A stretch of 41,583 nt of DNA from Pseudomonadota bacterium (GTDB taxonomy: Bacteria > Desulfobacterota > Anaeroferrophillalia > Anaeroferrophillales > Tharpellaceae): NCBI GenBank assembly GCA_015486505.1, contig WFRP01000125.1, forward strand, positions 1 through 41,583, read 5' to 3'. This document shows, piece after piece, positions 1-7,311 of this stretch. The notes beneath the pieces are model-generated. The model was not told the origin of the DNA and did no database searches. It worked only from the letters and a program-made list of their open reading frames with translations. The position numbers and the translations under genes are program-made. Each line of letters opens with the position of its first letter. Positions within the stretch are counted from its first letter, which is position 1.

Positions 1-542
1 TTCTCCTTCATTTTTTGCTGACCGGCGGTTTTCACCTCGACGGTATTGCCGATACCGCCGACGGCCTGATGAGCGGCAGTATCGACCTGGAAAAAATCTT
101 TACGATCATGAAAGACAGTCTTTTGGGCAGTATGGGCGCGACCGCCCTGGTTCTTTTACTGCTCCTTAAATTCAGCGCTCTGCTGAGCCTGGTTAAAGAT
201 GCCCCTTTAAGCCTGATTCTTTTTCCGGTATTCGGCCGTTATGCCATTGTTCAGCTGACATTCAGCTCTGAATATGCCCGGCCCAAAGGTGGTTTAGGCG
301 CTATTTTCACCAACCATTGCGGATTGCGTGAACTCGCAATTGCGGCAGTCACAAGTTTGACGGTGGGAATTTTATGTGCCGGTGGCGCCGGATTATTAAC
401 TTTTTTTGCGATTGTTTTATATGTGTTTTTAGTCAGAAATGCGGCCCGCCGCAAACTTGGCGGGGTCACCGGCGATATCCTCGGTTTTGCCTGTGAAAGC
501 AGTGAAGCTTTGACTCTGATTATGCTGGTTGCCCTGCGGTAA
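1..542 (+). CDS. cobS: Adenosylcobinamide-GDP ribazoletransferase (CobS), 5'-truncated by window edge
   Basis: CobS is an inner-membrane enzyme that joins adenosylcobinamide-GDP to alpha-ribazole (phosphate) in the last steps of cobalamin assembly. The reading frame is already open at base 3 and codes for LLHFLLTGGFHLDGIADTAD, the conserved CobS signature with its acidic metal/diphosphate-binding residues. The true start therefore lies upstream of the window, and the TTG at 15 should not be taken as the start. Hydrophobic stretches follow, such as the one near ATALVLLLLLKFSALLSL, as expected for a polytopic membrane protein. The next gene, 21 bases downstream, is a CobC-type phosphatase, and a CobT-type gene follows two genes later. 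This supports a cobalamin lower-ligand cluster. Identification is strong; only the N-terminal part is missing. Confidence 0.92.
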   Translation, partial: LLHFLLTGGFHLDGIADTADGLMSGSIDLEKIFTIMKDSLLGSMGATALVLLLLLKFSALLSLVKDAPLSLILFPVFGRYAIVQLTFSSEYARPKGGLGAIFTNHCGLRELAIAAVTSLTVGILCAGGAGLLTFFAIVLYVFLVRNAARRKLGGVTGDILGFACESSEALTLIMLVALR

Positions 543-563
543 AGTCAATTTCAGGAGATAAAA

Positions 564-1184
564 ATGCCGGATAATTTCACAACTCTATATCTTCTGCGCC
601 ACGGTGAAACGGTGAATACCTTAGATGGACCGCTGCGCTATAACGGCCATTTTGATGTTGACATTACCGCCAATGCCCGAACCCAGATGCATAAACGCGG
701 AGACGAATTTATTAATCGTAAAATCACCACGGTCTATGCCAGCGATCTTAAACGCTGCCGTATCGGCGGCGAAATTATCGCTGAAAAGATCGGCTGCCCC
801 CTGGTTTTAAGTAAAAATCTTAGGGAAATGAAAATGGGTGACTGGGAAGGTTTGACCCTGGCTGAGGTTCGTGAACGTTTCCCCGAACAGGTGGAGAAAA
901 AATTTGCCGATTTCATCAATTACCGCATCCCCGGTAGCGAAACGGTGGCCGAGGTCGAAAAACGGATCTATCCCGAATTTGATAAAATCATTGCCCGGCA
1001 TCGGGGCGAAGCGATTCTGATTGTCGCCCACGGCGGGGTCAACCTGCTCTTTATCTCCCGGATTCTGGGTTTGCCCAGCGCGGAAATCTTTAATCTGGGC
1101 CAGGATTTCGGCTGTATCAACAAGATTATTATCGGCGCTGATTTTCATAAACTTGAAATGCTGAACAGCTCCGGCCTGCATTGA
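564..1184 (+). CDS. cobC: Histidine phosphatase, likely alpha-ribazole-5'-phosphate phosphatase (CobC)
   Basis: This 206-residue protein belongs to the phosphoglycerate-mutase-like histidine phosphatase superfamily. The phosphoacceptor motif LRHGET is at residues 11-16, YASDLKRC gives the conserved phosphate-binding Arg, LREMKMGDWEG holds the conserved acid, and AHGGV near residue 155 supplies the second catalytic His. Members next to cobS and cobT usually dephosphorylate alpha-ribazole 5'-phosphate during lower-loop assembly of cobalamin, and the position here supports that role. A general phosphatase cannot be excluded from sequence. The start at 564 has a good Shine-Dalgarno (CAGGAGATAAAA) and follows cobS by 21 bases, so the two are probably co-transcribed. 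The protein is soluble and cytoplasmic, with no signal peptide. Confidence 0.85.
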   Translation: MPDNFTTLYLLRHGETVNTLDGPLRYNGHFDVDITANARTQMHKRGDEFINRKITTVYASDLKRCRIGGEIIAEKIGCPLVLSKNLREMKMGDWEGLTLAEVRERFPEQVEKKFADFINYRIPGSETVAEVEKRIYPEFDKIIARHRGEAILIVAHGGVNLLFISRILGLPSAEIFNLGQDFGCINKIIIGADFHKLEMLNSSGLH

Positions 1185-1203
1185 TTTTTGCGCGAGTATA
1201 CCG

Positions 1204-1908
1204 ATGATCAGAAACGGCCCGCAGTCAGGTTCGAATTGCCCGAAAATCTGTTACACAGCGATTCTGCTGTTATTTTCAGGCATAATTCTCATTTTTTCCG
1301 CCTGCTCTTTAACACCAAAGAAACCGGCCCCGGGCAGTCCGGCGCCGGTACAGGAACTTGAACTCGGCTTCTACCAGAAAGGGATCGCTTCCTGGTACGG
1401 CCGCCCCTTTCACGGCCACGCCACGGCCAGTGGCGAAATCTATGATATGAACGGCCTCACCGCCGCCCATAAACAGCTGCCGCTGGGAACCCGGGTCCTG
1501 GTCACCGACCTTGAAAACCAGCGCCAGGTCGAAGTCGTTATCAATGATCGCGGCCCCTTTGTCAAAAACCGGATTATCGATCTTTCCAAAAAAGCGGCGC
1601 AGAAGCTCGATATGATTGTTAAGGGGACGGCGATGGTGCGGCTCGACATTCTCGAGTTGCCGGAGAGTATTTCAATTTCGCGGAAACACCCCTTTGCCAT
1701 CCAGTTCGCCGCCTTCAAAAACCGGAAAAGCGCCATCCGGCTCCGGGACAAGATTGCCCGGCAAAATTCTGAGGTGTTTATTGATGAAATCAAACGCAGT
1801 GACGGCTCCCTTTACAGGGTACGGCTCGGCTGGTTTAACAGTCGCAAGGCCGCCCGTAAAGAAGCCCGGCGCCTCGGCTTCCATAACGCCCAGATTTTCC
1901 GGCGCTGA
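1204..1908 (+). CDS. rlpA: RlpA-family septal lipoprotein with SPOR domain
   Basis: RlpA proteins are outer-membrane lipoproteins of the septal ring. Several members are lytic transglycosylases acting on glycan strands without stem peptides. The N-terminus has a hydrophobic stretch ending in the lipobox FSAC (Cys34), followed by a short Pro-rich linker. The double-psi beta-barrel runs from about residue 58 to 150 and shows GIASWYGRPFHG, LPLGTRVLVTDL and VVINDRGPF, including the conserved Asp/Arg region. A C-terminal SPOR domain (about 160-234, FAIQFAAFKNRKSA) should bind denuded septal peptidoglycan. The 234-residue length is normal for the short form. It lies between cobC and cobT on the same strand and has no obvious role in cobalamin synthesis. 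The Shine-Dalgarno is weak, so the exact start is a little uncertain. Confidence 0.88.
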   Translation: MIRNGPQSGSNCPKICYTAILLLFSGIILIFSACSLTPKKPAPGSPAPVQELELGFYQKGIASWYGRPFHGHATASGEIYDMNGLTAAHKQLPLGTRVLVTDLENQRQVEVVINDRGPFVKNRIIDLSKKAAQKLDMIVKGTAMVRLDILELPESISISRKHPFAIQFAAFKNRKSAIRLRDKIARQNSEVFIDEIKRSDGSLYRVRLGWFNSRKAARKEARRLGFHNAQIFRR

Positions 1909-1949
1909 ACCCGCTGCCAAAACAAAAATTCAAATTCCAAGGTAATAAA

Positions 1950-3110
1950 ATGACCCTTCCGACAATTATCAAAGTTCATGTCCCGGAAAGCCATAATGAC
2001 TTTCTTGAGCGCCTGCGCCGGCTGCCGCCGCTTTTCACCTGCACGATTGCCTCGACGGAAACCGCTTTAATTCCCGGGGTTTCGGCCGCCGGAGCGGGCC
2101 CTGAGTTAATCCCCTACACCGCCGCGGCTGATGTTGAAGCCCTGGTTTACGGTCAGGCGCTCTGCCTCGAAAAAATCCCGGAGAACCCGGTCGGGCCGCC
2201 GTCGCCGGTAATTATAACGATGGCGGCGTTACGGGAACTTGAGGCCCCCTTTTTCGTCGTCGATGCCGGCAATGCCGTTACCCCGAAAGTACCGATGCTG
2301 ACCGCCGGACGCCAACCGGGCCGCGAGATAACCGCGCCGGAAGCGGTGGCTGAGGTTGAAGAGCTTTTCCTCCAGGGCATAATTATCGGACAACAGCTGG
2401 CCGATAACCACCACAGCCTGATTTTGGGCGAGAGCGTCCCCGGCGGCACCACGACCGCGATGGCGGTAATGGAAGCTTTAGGGATTGCCGCTTTAGGCAA
2501 AATCAGTGGCAGTATGCCGGGCAACAACCAGAATCTGAAACAGGATTTGGTCTGCCGGGCCCTGCGCGAAAAAGATTTGCAACGCGGTTTCGCCCTGAAA
2601 AATCCGCTCAGCGCAATTCGCCTTTTAGGCGACCCGATGCAGGCGGTACAGGCCGGTATCGCTATGAGTGCGAGCCGCAAAATCCCGGTGCTGTTAGCCG
2701 GCGGCACCCAGATGATTGCGGTGGCGGCTCTGATCGGCGCCCTTTTAGAACAACCGGCCGCTATCAACGCAATAACGCGGCGCGGCAGTCAAAAACTTAT
2801 TAACTGCGCCTTGAAAGCTCAGCTTGAAAATGTCGCGATCGCCACCACCGCCTGGGTCTCCGAAGATGAATCAGCCGATCTCCGCTCGTTAATGCGGCAG
2901 CTGCCACAGGCCCTGCCGCTTTATGCCGCCGGTCTTGATTTTTCAACTTCCCGGCACCAGAACCTTAAGCTCTACGAGGAAGGTTATGTCAAAGAGGGGG
3001 TCGGGGCCGGAGCCCTGGCTTTATGCGCTATGCTTTATCATGATCTTGATAACCTGAAATTTCTGCCGCGGATCGAGAAAATCTACGAGGAGATCTACCT
3101 TGCCGGATAA
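1950..3110 (+). CDS. cobT: CobT-like nicotinate-nucleotide phosphoribosyltransferase, UPF0284/TIGR00303 type
   Basis: This 386-residue protein resembles the divergent CobT family first noted in archaea and cyanobacteria (UPF0284), not the classical enterobacterial CobT. Classical CobT transfers phosphoribose from nicotinate mononucleotide to dimethylbenzimidazole, giving alpha-ribazole phosphate. Diagnostic stretches are FFVVDAGNAVTPKVPMLTAG, LGESVPGGTTTAMAVMEALG and VLLAGGTQMIAVAALIGAL, which are the glycine-rich substrate-binding loops of the fold, and the C-terminal EGYVKEGVGAGALA with a likely catalytic Glu. The product, alpha-ribazole phosphate, would be the substrate of the CobC-like phosphatase upstream, and CobS would use the ribazole. 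The start has an AAGG Shine-Dalgarno. Family assignment is confident; the exact base accepted is not shown by the sequence. Confidence 0.82.
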   Translation: MTLPTIIKVHVPESHNDFLERLRRLPPLFTCTIASTETALIPGVSAAGAGPELIPYTAAADVEALVYGQALCLEKIPENPVGPPSPVIITMAALRELEAPFFVVDAGNAVTPKVPMLTAGRQPGREITAPEAVAEVEELFLQGIIIGQQLADNHHSLILGESVPGGTTTAMAVMEALGIAALGKISGSMPGNNQNLKQDLVCRALREKDLQRGFALKNPLSAIRLLGDPMQAVQAGIAMSASRKIPVLLAGGTQMIAVAALIGALLEQPAAINAITRRGSQKLINCALKAQLENVAIATTAWVSEDESADLRSLMRQLPQALPLYAAGLDFSTSRHQNLKLYEEGYVKEGVGAGALALCAMLYHDLDNLKFLPRIEKIYEEIYLAG

Positions 3111-3140
3111 ATTTACGCGAAAATCCGCTCCGGTCCGCGC

Positions 3141-4247
3141 ATGAAACCAGAACTTAAAAATCTGATCACGGCTTACCTGCAGCAGCTTCGGGCGGCCGCT
3201 CAGAGAAAAAAGCCCGATCCGGAAACAACTGCAGAATATCAGGTCACACCTTTAAGCCCGGACGGCTCGGAGCGGCTTTATTATCGGATTAGCGCCCCGC
3301 GCATCACTTTTATCGCCGCCGATGCCACCGGCTGCGGAGAACCGGATAAAAACAGCGGCCTTAGTCAGAATAATTCTTTTTCCCTTATCCAGCAACACCT
3401 TAACAAATTAAATTTCCCGGTCCCCGGCTATCTCGGCGACAGAGCCGCCGATGACGCTCTCTATCTTATCGAAGATTTAGGCGATACCACCCTGTATGAT
3501 TTGGTCAAAACTCAAGGCTGGAACAAGCGCACTGTTGCTTACTATCGTGAGGCCTTAAAATTACTGCTTAAACTGCAAATTAACGCGGCCCCGGGTTTTT
3601 CCCCGGACTGGGCTTACGCCGGCGGTTTTTACGATTATGAATTGATTGTCAACCGCGAACTCAACTATTTTCTTAAAGAGTTTGTCAGCAATTACTGCCG
3701 GATAGAAATTTCCCCGGCCGTAAAAGCTAAGCTTGAGGCGGAATTCGAATTTCTGGCCGCAGCGGCCCTGAAGGCGCCGGCGGATTTCTTCCTTTATCGC
3801 GATTTTCAATCCAAAAACCTGATGCTGTTTCAGGATGAAATTTTCCTGATCGATTTTCAGGGCGCCCGTTTAGGCCCGATATACTACGACCTTGCGGCCC
3901 TGATTAACGATCCCTACACGGAAATGCCCTTAAACTTACGGCAAGATCTGCAAAAATTTTACTACGAGCAACTGATAGTCGCGCATCCGGCGGGCACGCA
4001 CCTTCCCGACCCAGCAAGCTTTGCTTTCAATTTCGCTCTCTTCTCCCTGATCCGGACCTTGCAGACTTTAGGAGCTTTCGCCTATCTGAGCGGCCGGGGG
4101 AAAATTCATTTCACCCAATACATCCGGCCCGCGCTGGCAAATTTCACCCTCTATCTTGAACACCTGAAAAAACTAGATAACGACTGCGAACTTGAAACCC
4201 TAAACCTCATCAAGCAAAAAATCGGCCTTTGGCAGCAGCAATTATGA
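3141..4247 (+). CDS. APH/choline-kinase-fold phosphotransferase, AmgK-like
   Basis: A 368-residue soluble protein with the aminoglycoside phosphotransferase fold. The catalytic loop is FLYRDFQSKNLM (near residue 222) and the metal-binding motif is LIDFQGARLGPIYYDLAALI, the pattern of the AmgK group, which phosphorylates the anomeric position of amino sugars such as N-acetylmuramate in cell-wall recycling. Two points are unusual. The His normally found before Arg-Asp in the HxDxxxxN loop is Tyr here, and the nucleotidyltransferase partner (MurU-like) is not adjacent. An N-terminal segment, YLIEDLGDTTLYDL, matches the hinge and ATP region of the family. Its stop overlaps the next gene's start as ATGA, so the two are translationally coupled. 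The substrate is inferred only, and a choline or other sugar kinase is possible. Confidence 0.7.
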   Translation: MKPELKNLITAYLQQLRAAAQRKKPDPETTAEYQVTPLSPDGSERLYYRISAPRITFIAADATGCGEPDKNSGLSQNNSFSLIQQHLNKLNFPVPGYLGDRAADDALYLIEDLGDTTLYDLVKTQGWNKRTVAYYREALKLLLKLQINAAPGFSPDWAYAGGFYDYELIVNRELNYFLKEFVSNYCRIEISPAVKAKLEAEFEFLAAAALKAPADFFLYRDFQSKNLMLFQDEIFLIDFQGARLGPIYYDLAALINDPYTEMPLNLRQDLQKFYYEQLIVAHPAGTHLPDPASFAFNFALFSLIRTLQTLGAFAYLSGRGKIHFTQYIRPALANFTLYLEHLKKLDNDCELETLNLIKQKIGLWQQQL

Positions 4248-5137
4248 AACCAGTAGAAATCAACCCTGAACTCTGCAGCGGCTGCCGGATCTGCGTTAGA
4301 ATCTGCCCGGCCCGCGCCTTTACTCTGGTCAATAATACTGCGGTTTTAAACGGCGAATGTACTTTTTTATGTGACCACTGCGCCGCCGCCTGCCCGCAGG
4401 CTGCCATCATAACCAATTTTCCGGAATTTGCGTACTGCCGACTGCTGACCATACCCGACCCGACAACTCTGGCCCCGGCCCCGGTACCCCCTGCGGAACT
4501 TGTCCGCCTGATGCAAGCCCGGCGCTCCTGCCGGCTTTATACCGACCGGGAACCAGGCCGGAGAATCCTTACCGACCTTGTAACTATCGCTAAAACCGCG
4601 CCTTCCGGCACCAACAGCCAGCAATGGACTTTCTCAATCATCAACAAGCGTTCTCGGGTCATCGAATTCGGAACCGAGATTGCCGCCTATTATAAAAAAC
4701 TGAACCGTCTCGCAGAAATGAAATGGCTCCGCCAAATACTGCAACTCTGCGGCAAACCGGAGCTTAATCATTATTACCGGGAATATTATGAACCGATCAA
4801 GGAAGGCCTGGATTTATGGTATGAAAAGAATGAAGACCGCCTCTTCCACGGCGCCCCGGCCCTGATTTTCATCGGCGCCCGCCCCGGCGCCGGCTGCCCG
4901 GCCGAAGACGCCCTGCTGGCAACCCAAAATATCCTGCTGGCCGCCGAAAGTATGGGCCTGGGCACCTGTCTTATCGGTTTTGCCGTCGAAGCTATGCGCC
5001 GCGATGCCGGGATTCAAAAAACCTTAAACATCCCCGCCAGCGAAAAAATCTACTCCGTCATTGCCCTAGGCTACCCCGCGATAAAATTCCAGCGTCCGGC
5101 CCAACGGCGAAAAGTTGCAATAAACTGGATTGCTTAA
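4244..5137 (+). CDS. Nitroreductase-family protein with N-terminal 2x[4Fe-4S] ferredoxin domain
   Basis: The first 60 residues form a bacterial ferredoxin domain with two cysteine sets, CSGCRICVRICP and CTFLCDHCAAACP, enough for two [4Fe-4S] clusters. From about residue 85 a nitroreductase fold follows: LMQARRSCRLYTDREP is the FMN-binding N-terminal motif, APSGTNSQQW the conserved central motif and GLGTCLIGFA the C-terminal motif. Such fusions presumably pass electrons from a low-potential donor through the iron-sulfur clusters to FMN, but no substrate can be named. The start at 4244 is preferred over the in-frame TTG at 4229 because ATG at 4244 forms an ATGA overlap with the upstream kinase stop, a typical coupling arrangement, and it puts Met just before the ferredoxin domain. 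Repeat copies lie downstream. Confidence 0.85.
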   Translation: MKPVEINPELCSGCRICVRICPARAFTLVNNTAVLNGECTFLCDHCAAACPQAAIITNFPEFAYCRLLTIPDPTTLAPAPVPPAELVRLMQARRSCRLYTDREPGRRILTDLVTIAKTAPSGTNSQQWTFSIINKRSRVIEFGTEIAAYYKKLNRLAEMKWLRQILQLCGKPELNHYYREYYEPIKEGLDLWYEKNEDRLFHGAPALIFIGARPGAGCPAEDALLATQNILLAAESMGLGTCLIGFAVEAMRRDAGIQKTLNIPASEKIYSVIALGYPAIKFQRPAQRRKVAINWIA

Positions 5138-5167
5138 ACGGTTAAAAAGCCCTGCTCCTGAAACTCA

Positions 5168-5278
5168 TGCGGGAACCAACTCCCGCAACCCAAACAGGGC
5201 TTTGTGGCCCGCAAATAAGTACTCTTATCAGAACATTTTCTTGTTTTTTCAAACCGAAAATAACCTGTAAGGTACTAA
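5168..5278 (+). repeat. Hairpin-array repeat, copy 1 (short right arm, no insert)
   Basis: First of ten family members. It begins with the 7-bp stem TGCGGGA/TCCCGCA, has GGGC/GCCC next, then ATAAG/CTTAT, and ends ACCTGTAAGGTACTAA. The right arm is the short type (TTGTTTTTTCAAACCG). It is joined directly to copy 2 through the shared CTAA. On the left it is preceded by CTCA instead of CTAA. Confidence 0.93.
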
Positions 5279-5400
5279 TGCGGGAACAAACCCGCAACCC
5301 AAACAGGGCTTTGTGGCCCGCAAATAAGTACTCTTATCAGAACATTTTCTGATTATTAAATCTTGTTTTTTAGTGCAGAAAATAACCTGTAAGGTACTAA
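5279..5400 (+). repeat. Hairpin-array repeat, copy 2 (long right arm, no insert)
   Basis: In tandem with copy 1 and nearly identical to it in the left half. The right arm is the long type, which completes the perfect hairpin ATCAGAA-CATT-TTCTGAT and continues with TATTAAATCTTG. It ends in CTAA directly against the A-run of the following terminator. Confidence 0.93.
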
Positions 5401-5401
5401 A

Positions 5402-5441
5402 AAACCGGGCCCCTCTAAAGTTATTCAGAGGGGCCCGGTTT
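5402..5441. terminator. Strong bidirectional intrinsic terminator
   Basis: A perfect GC-rich stem, AACCGGGCCCCTCT paired with AGAGGGGCCCGGTT, has a 10-base loop. On the minus strand it is followed by six T (the A-run at about 5398-5403), so it ends the flavodoxin transcript. On the plus strand the TTTCTTT after it may also stop readthrough from the nitroreductase operon. Confidence 0.92.
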
Positions 5442-5484
5442 CTTTGATTCAGTGTAGAGTTTTAAAATTAACTCTCGGCGTTTT

Positions 5485-5934
5485 CTAGACAATCATCTGG
5501 GCAACGGCTTTGCCGTAATCCTGACAGGATTTGATCATTTCCGGATCATCGCTTTGCAATTTACTTTCCAAGCCGTTAAAAGAGCCCAGATTAACCAGCC
5601 TCATTTTCAGCACAAATTCCATAGTGTCCGCCAGAACCTTGGGCGCATCACCGGAATGTGTATATGAGCCAAAAGCACCCGCCGCTTTGCCGCTGAGCCC
5701 GGCTTTTTCCGCCAGGAAGAGGAAGGTTTTGAAATTCTGAGTCATTTCCCGATGATAGGTCGGACAACCAAAAATATAGCCGTCATAACCGGCGAGATCC
5801 TCTTCTGATTTAATTTGACTTACCTTTTTCAACTCGGCTTCAGCACCGGCAAAACGCACGCCTTCAGCAACAAACTGGGCCATTTTTTCGGTATTACCAG
5901 TACGACTGAAATAAACAATCAAGACCTTTGCCAT
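5485..5934 (-). CDS. Flavodoxin-family protein
   Basis: A 149-residue single-domain flavodoxin. The FMN phosphate-binding loop is YFSRTGNTEKMA near the N-terminus. GYIFGCPTYHREM is the second FMN-contacting loop and GAFGSYTHSGDAPKV the third, as in WrbA-like and flavodoxin-like proteins. It probably carries electrons or reduces quinones in the cytoplasm; the partner is unknown. The start at 5934 is preferred because it gives the usual short MAKVLIVYFS N-terminus and has a GGAG Shine-Dalgarno (CGGAGAATGG) just upstream; the ORF can extend 13 codons further. It is a single-gene unit with its own promoter (5981-6009) and terminator (5402-5441). It converges with the nitroreductase operon. Confidence 0.85.
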   Translation of the reverse strand: MAKVLIVYFSRTGNTEKMAQFVAEGVRFAGAEAELKKVSQIKSEEDLAGYDGYIFGCPTYHREMTQNFKTFLFLAEKAGLSGKAAGAFGSYTHSGDAPKVLADTMEFVLKMRLVNLGSFNGLESKLQSDDPEMIKSCQDYGKAVAQMIV

Positions 5935-5980
5935 AATCCATTCTCCGTTCTTGTCCAAAGTTAAAAATATCAATAACCGG

Positions 5981-6009
5981 ACTATACCACCTGGAAACTA
6001 ATATTACAA
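5981..6009 (-). promoter_or_regulatory. Sigma-70-type promoter for the flavodoxin gene
   Basis: On the minus strand TTGTAA (6004-6009) and TATAGT (5981-5986) are separated by exactly 17 bases, in an AT-rich region about 47 bases upstream of the flavodoxin start. This is the best promoter match I noticed in the window. It is prediction only. Confidence 0.6.
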
Positions 6010-6104
6010 TACTTTTTTAATTCAATTAGTTGTTTTTTATCCGCGCGCATTAAAAATTAAAGATATATTATATTTCTTAAATCTCACACAATGTTTTTAA
6101 AATT

Positions 6105-6128
6105 AAAAAGGGCGCAAAAAATGCGCCC
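6105..6128 (-). terminator. Intrinsic terminator after asd
   Basis: On the minus strand the stem GGGCGCA/TGCGCCC, with an A/T-rich loop, is followed by TTTTT. It lies about 40 bases past the asd stop and should end the leucine/asd transcript. Confidence 0.85.
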
Positions 6129-6167
6129 CTTGAAAACCAACGTTCGGGGAAACCCTGCTCTAAGATT

Positions 6168-7193
6168 CTACAGATATTCGCGAATCAGGATTTCGGCAAT
6201 CTGCACCGCGTTCAGGGCCGCGCCTTTGCGGATATTGTCGGCAACAACCCAGAGATTGATGCCGTTGGCAATTGATTCATCTTCACGAATCCGGCCGACC
6301 AGAGTCGCATCCTGACCGGCGGCTTCAACCGCCAGAGGATAGCGGTTCTCGGCCAGATCATCAACCAATTCGACCCCCGGCGCCCGCGCCATCAGTTCAC
6401 GCACTTCGTCAACCGTGATTTTCTCATCGGTTTCAATATTGACCGATTCGGAATGGCCGTAGAAAACCGGCACCCGCACTGCGGTCGCCGTCACCCCGAT
6501 GCCGTCATCGGCAAAGATCTTTTTGGTCTCGCGCACCATCTTCATCTCTTCTTTTGAATAGCCGTTCTCAAGAAAGACATCGATATGCGGCAGACAGTTG
6601 AAAGCTATCTGATGCGGATAGACGTTAACCGGAAGTTCGGATTCCTGATTAAAGAGGGCAAGAACCTGTTTTTCAAGTTCATCAATCGCTTTCTTGCCGC
6701 TGCCGGAGACCGCCTGATAGGTTGAAACCACGATCCGGCGAATCCCGACTTCATCGTAAATCGGCTTTAACGCCACCACCATCTGAATCGTTGAACAGTT
6801 GGGATTGGCAATAATCCCGCGCTTTTTATAGTCGGCAATCGCCCCGGGATTTACCTCGGGCACGACCAGCGGCACATCTTCTTCCATGCGAAAGGCATTG
6901 GTATTGTCAATCACCACCGCCCCGCTGGCGGCGGCAATCGGCGCGAAAACTTCACTGATTGAACCGCCGGCGGAAAAAAGGGCAATATCAACCCCGGCAA
7001 AAGAGTCCTCGGTCAACTCCGCAACGGCATACTCTTTACCTTTAAATTCATAGGTTTTGCCGACCGAGCGGGCCGAAGCCAGAAGTCTCAACTCGGCCAC
7101 CGGAAAACCCCGGGCTGCAAGCGTGGCAATCATCTCGTTACCAACCGCGCCGGTCGCCCCGACGACAGCGACACTGTATCCTGCTGATTTCAT
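6168..7193 (-). CDS. asd: Aspartate-semialdehyde dehydrogenase
   Basis: Asd reduces aspartyl phosphate to aspartate semialdehyde with NADPH, the branch point to lysine/diaminopimelate, threonine and methionine. The 341-residue protein starts with the Rossmann motif VAVVGATGAVGNEM. The catalytic Cys is in NPNCSTIQM (near residue 130), followed by the family stretch VVSTYQAVSGSGKKAIDEL. The C-terminal part contains NGINLWVVADNIRKGAALNA, typical of the Gram-negative type. The start is supported by the Shine-Dalgarno AAAGGGAG. It is the last gene of the minus-strand biosynthetic block. In related gene orders leuB often sits between leuD and asd, but here that gap holds only a small inverted-repeat element. 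A terminator follows. Confidence 0.95.
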   Translation of the reverse strand: MKSAGYSVAVVGATGAVGNEMIATLAARGFPVAELRLLASARSVGKTYEFKGKEYAVAELTEDSFAGVDIALFSAGGSISEVFAPIAAASGAVVIDNTNAFRMEEDVPLVVPEVNPGAIADYKKRGIIANPNCSTIQMVVALKPIYDEVGIRRIVVSTYQAVSGSGKKAIDELEKQVLALFNQESELPVNVYPHQIAFNCLPHIDVFLENGYSKEEMKMVRETKKIFADDGIGVTATAVRVPVFYGHSESVNIETDEKITVDEVRELMARAPGVELVDDLAENRYPLAVEAAGQDATLVGRIREDESIANGINLWVVADNIRKGAALNAVQIAEILIREYL

Positions 7194-7232
7194 TTAAATT
7201 TCTCCCTTTAAATTTTATCTACCCAAAAAATC

Positions 7233-7304
7233 GTACCTATTCAGCCAAATTTTATCTCCCTTCTTGCAGAAAGGGGTAGGGGTAAATTTTGGCTGAATAG
7301 TTAC
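7233..7304. mobile_element. Short IS66-type MITE relic (72 bp)
   Basis: The ends are GTACCTATTCAGCC on the left and GGCTGAATAGTTAC on the right, the same termini as the 246-bp element at 11889-12134 apart from one base. The inverted arms extend about 18 bp inward with one further mismatch, and the centre holds a small C-rich/G-rich hairpin. It lies 7 bases past the leuD stop. The flanking octamers are A-rich and only partly matched (AAAAAATC and AAAAAAAT). It could also act as a weak terminator hairpin between leuD and asd. Confidence 0.75.
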
Positions 7305-7311
7305 AAAAAAA

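Larger units (their letters stand above)
5138..5484. other. Convergent intergenic region, 347 bp
   Basis: No gene is seen here. The space between the converging nitroreductase and flavodoxin genes is filled by two tandem copies of the hairpin repeat (5168-5278 and 5279-5400) and then the strong terminator at 5402-5441. The short open frames that cross the repeat are by-products of it. Confidence 0.8.

Noticed and set aside
2153..2767. 204-residue open frame antisense to cobT
   Set aside because: A by-product of GC-rich codon use in cobT. Composition is Arg/Ser/Ala-rich without domain features, and cobT is a clear gene over the same bases.
5167..5352. Open frames inside the hairpin repeats, starting MREQIPQP-like and sharing QISTLIRTF, which could look like a conserved small protein family
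   Set aside because: The same DNA repeat underlies all of them. Copies 2, 4, 5 and 7 shift frame by indels, and both strands give similar accidental frames. There is no consistent Shine-Dalgarno.
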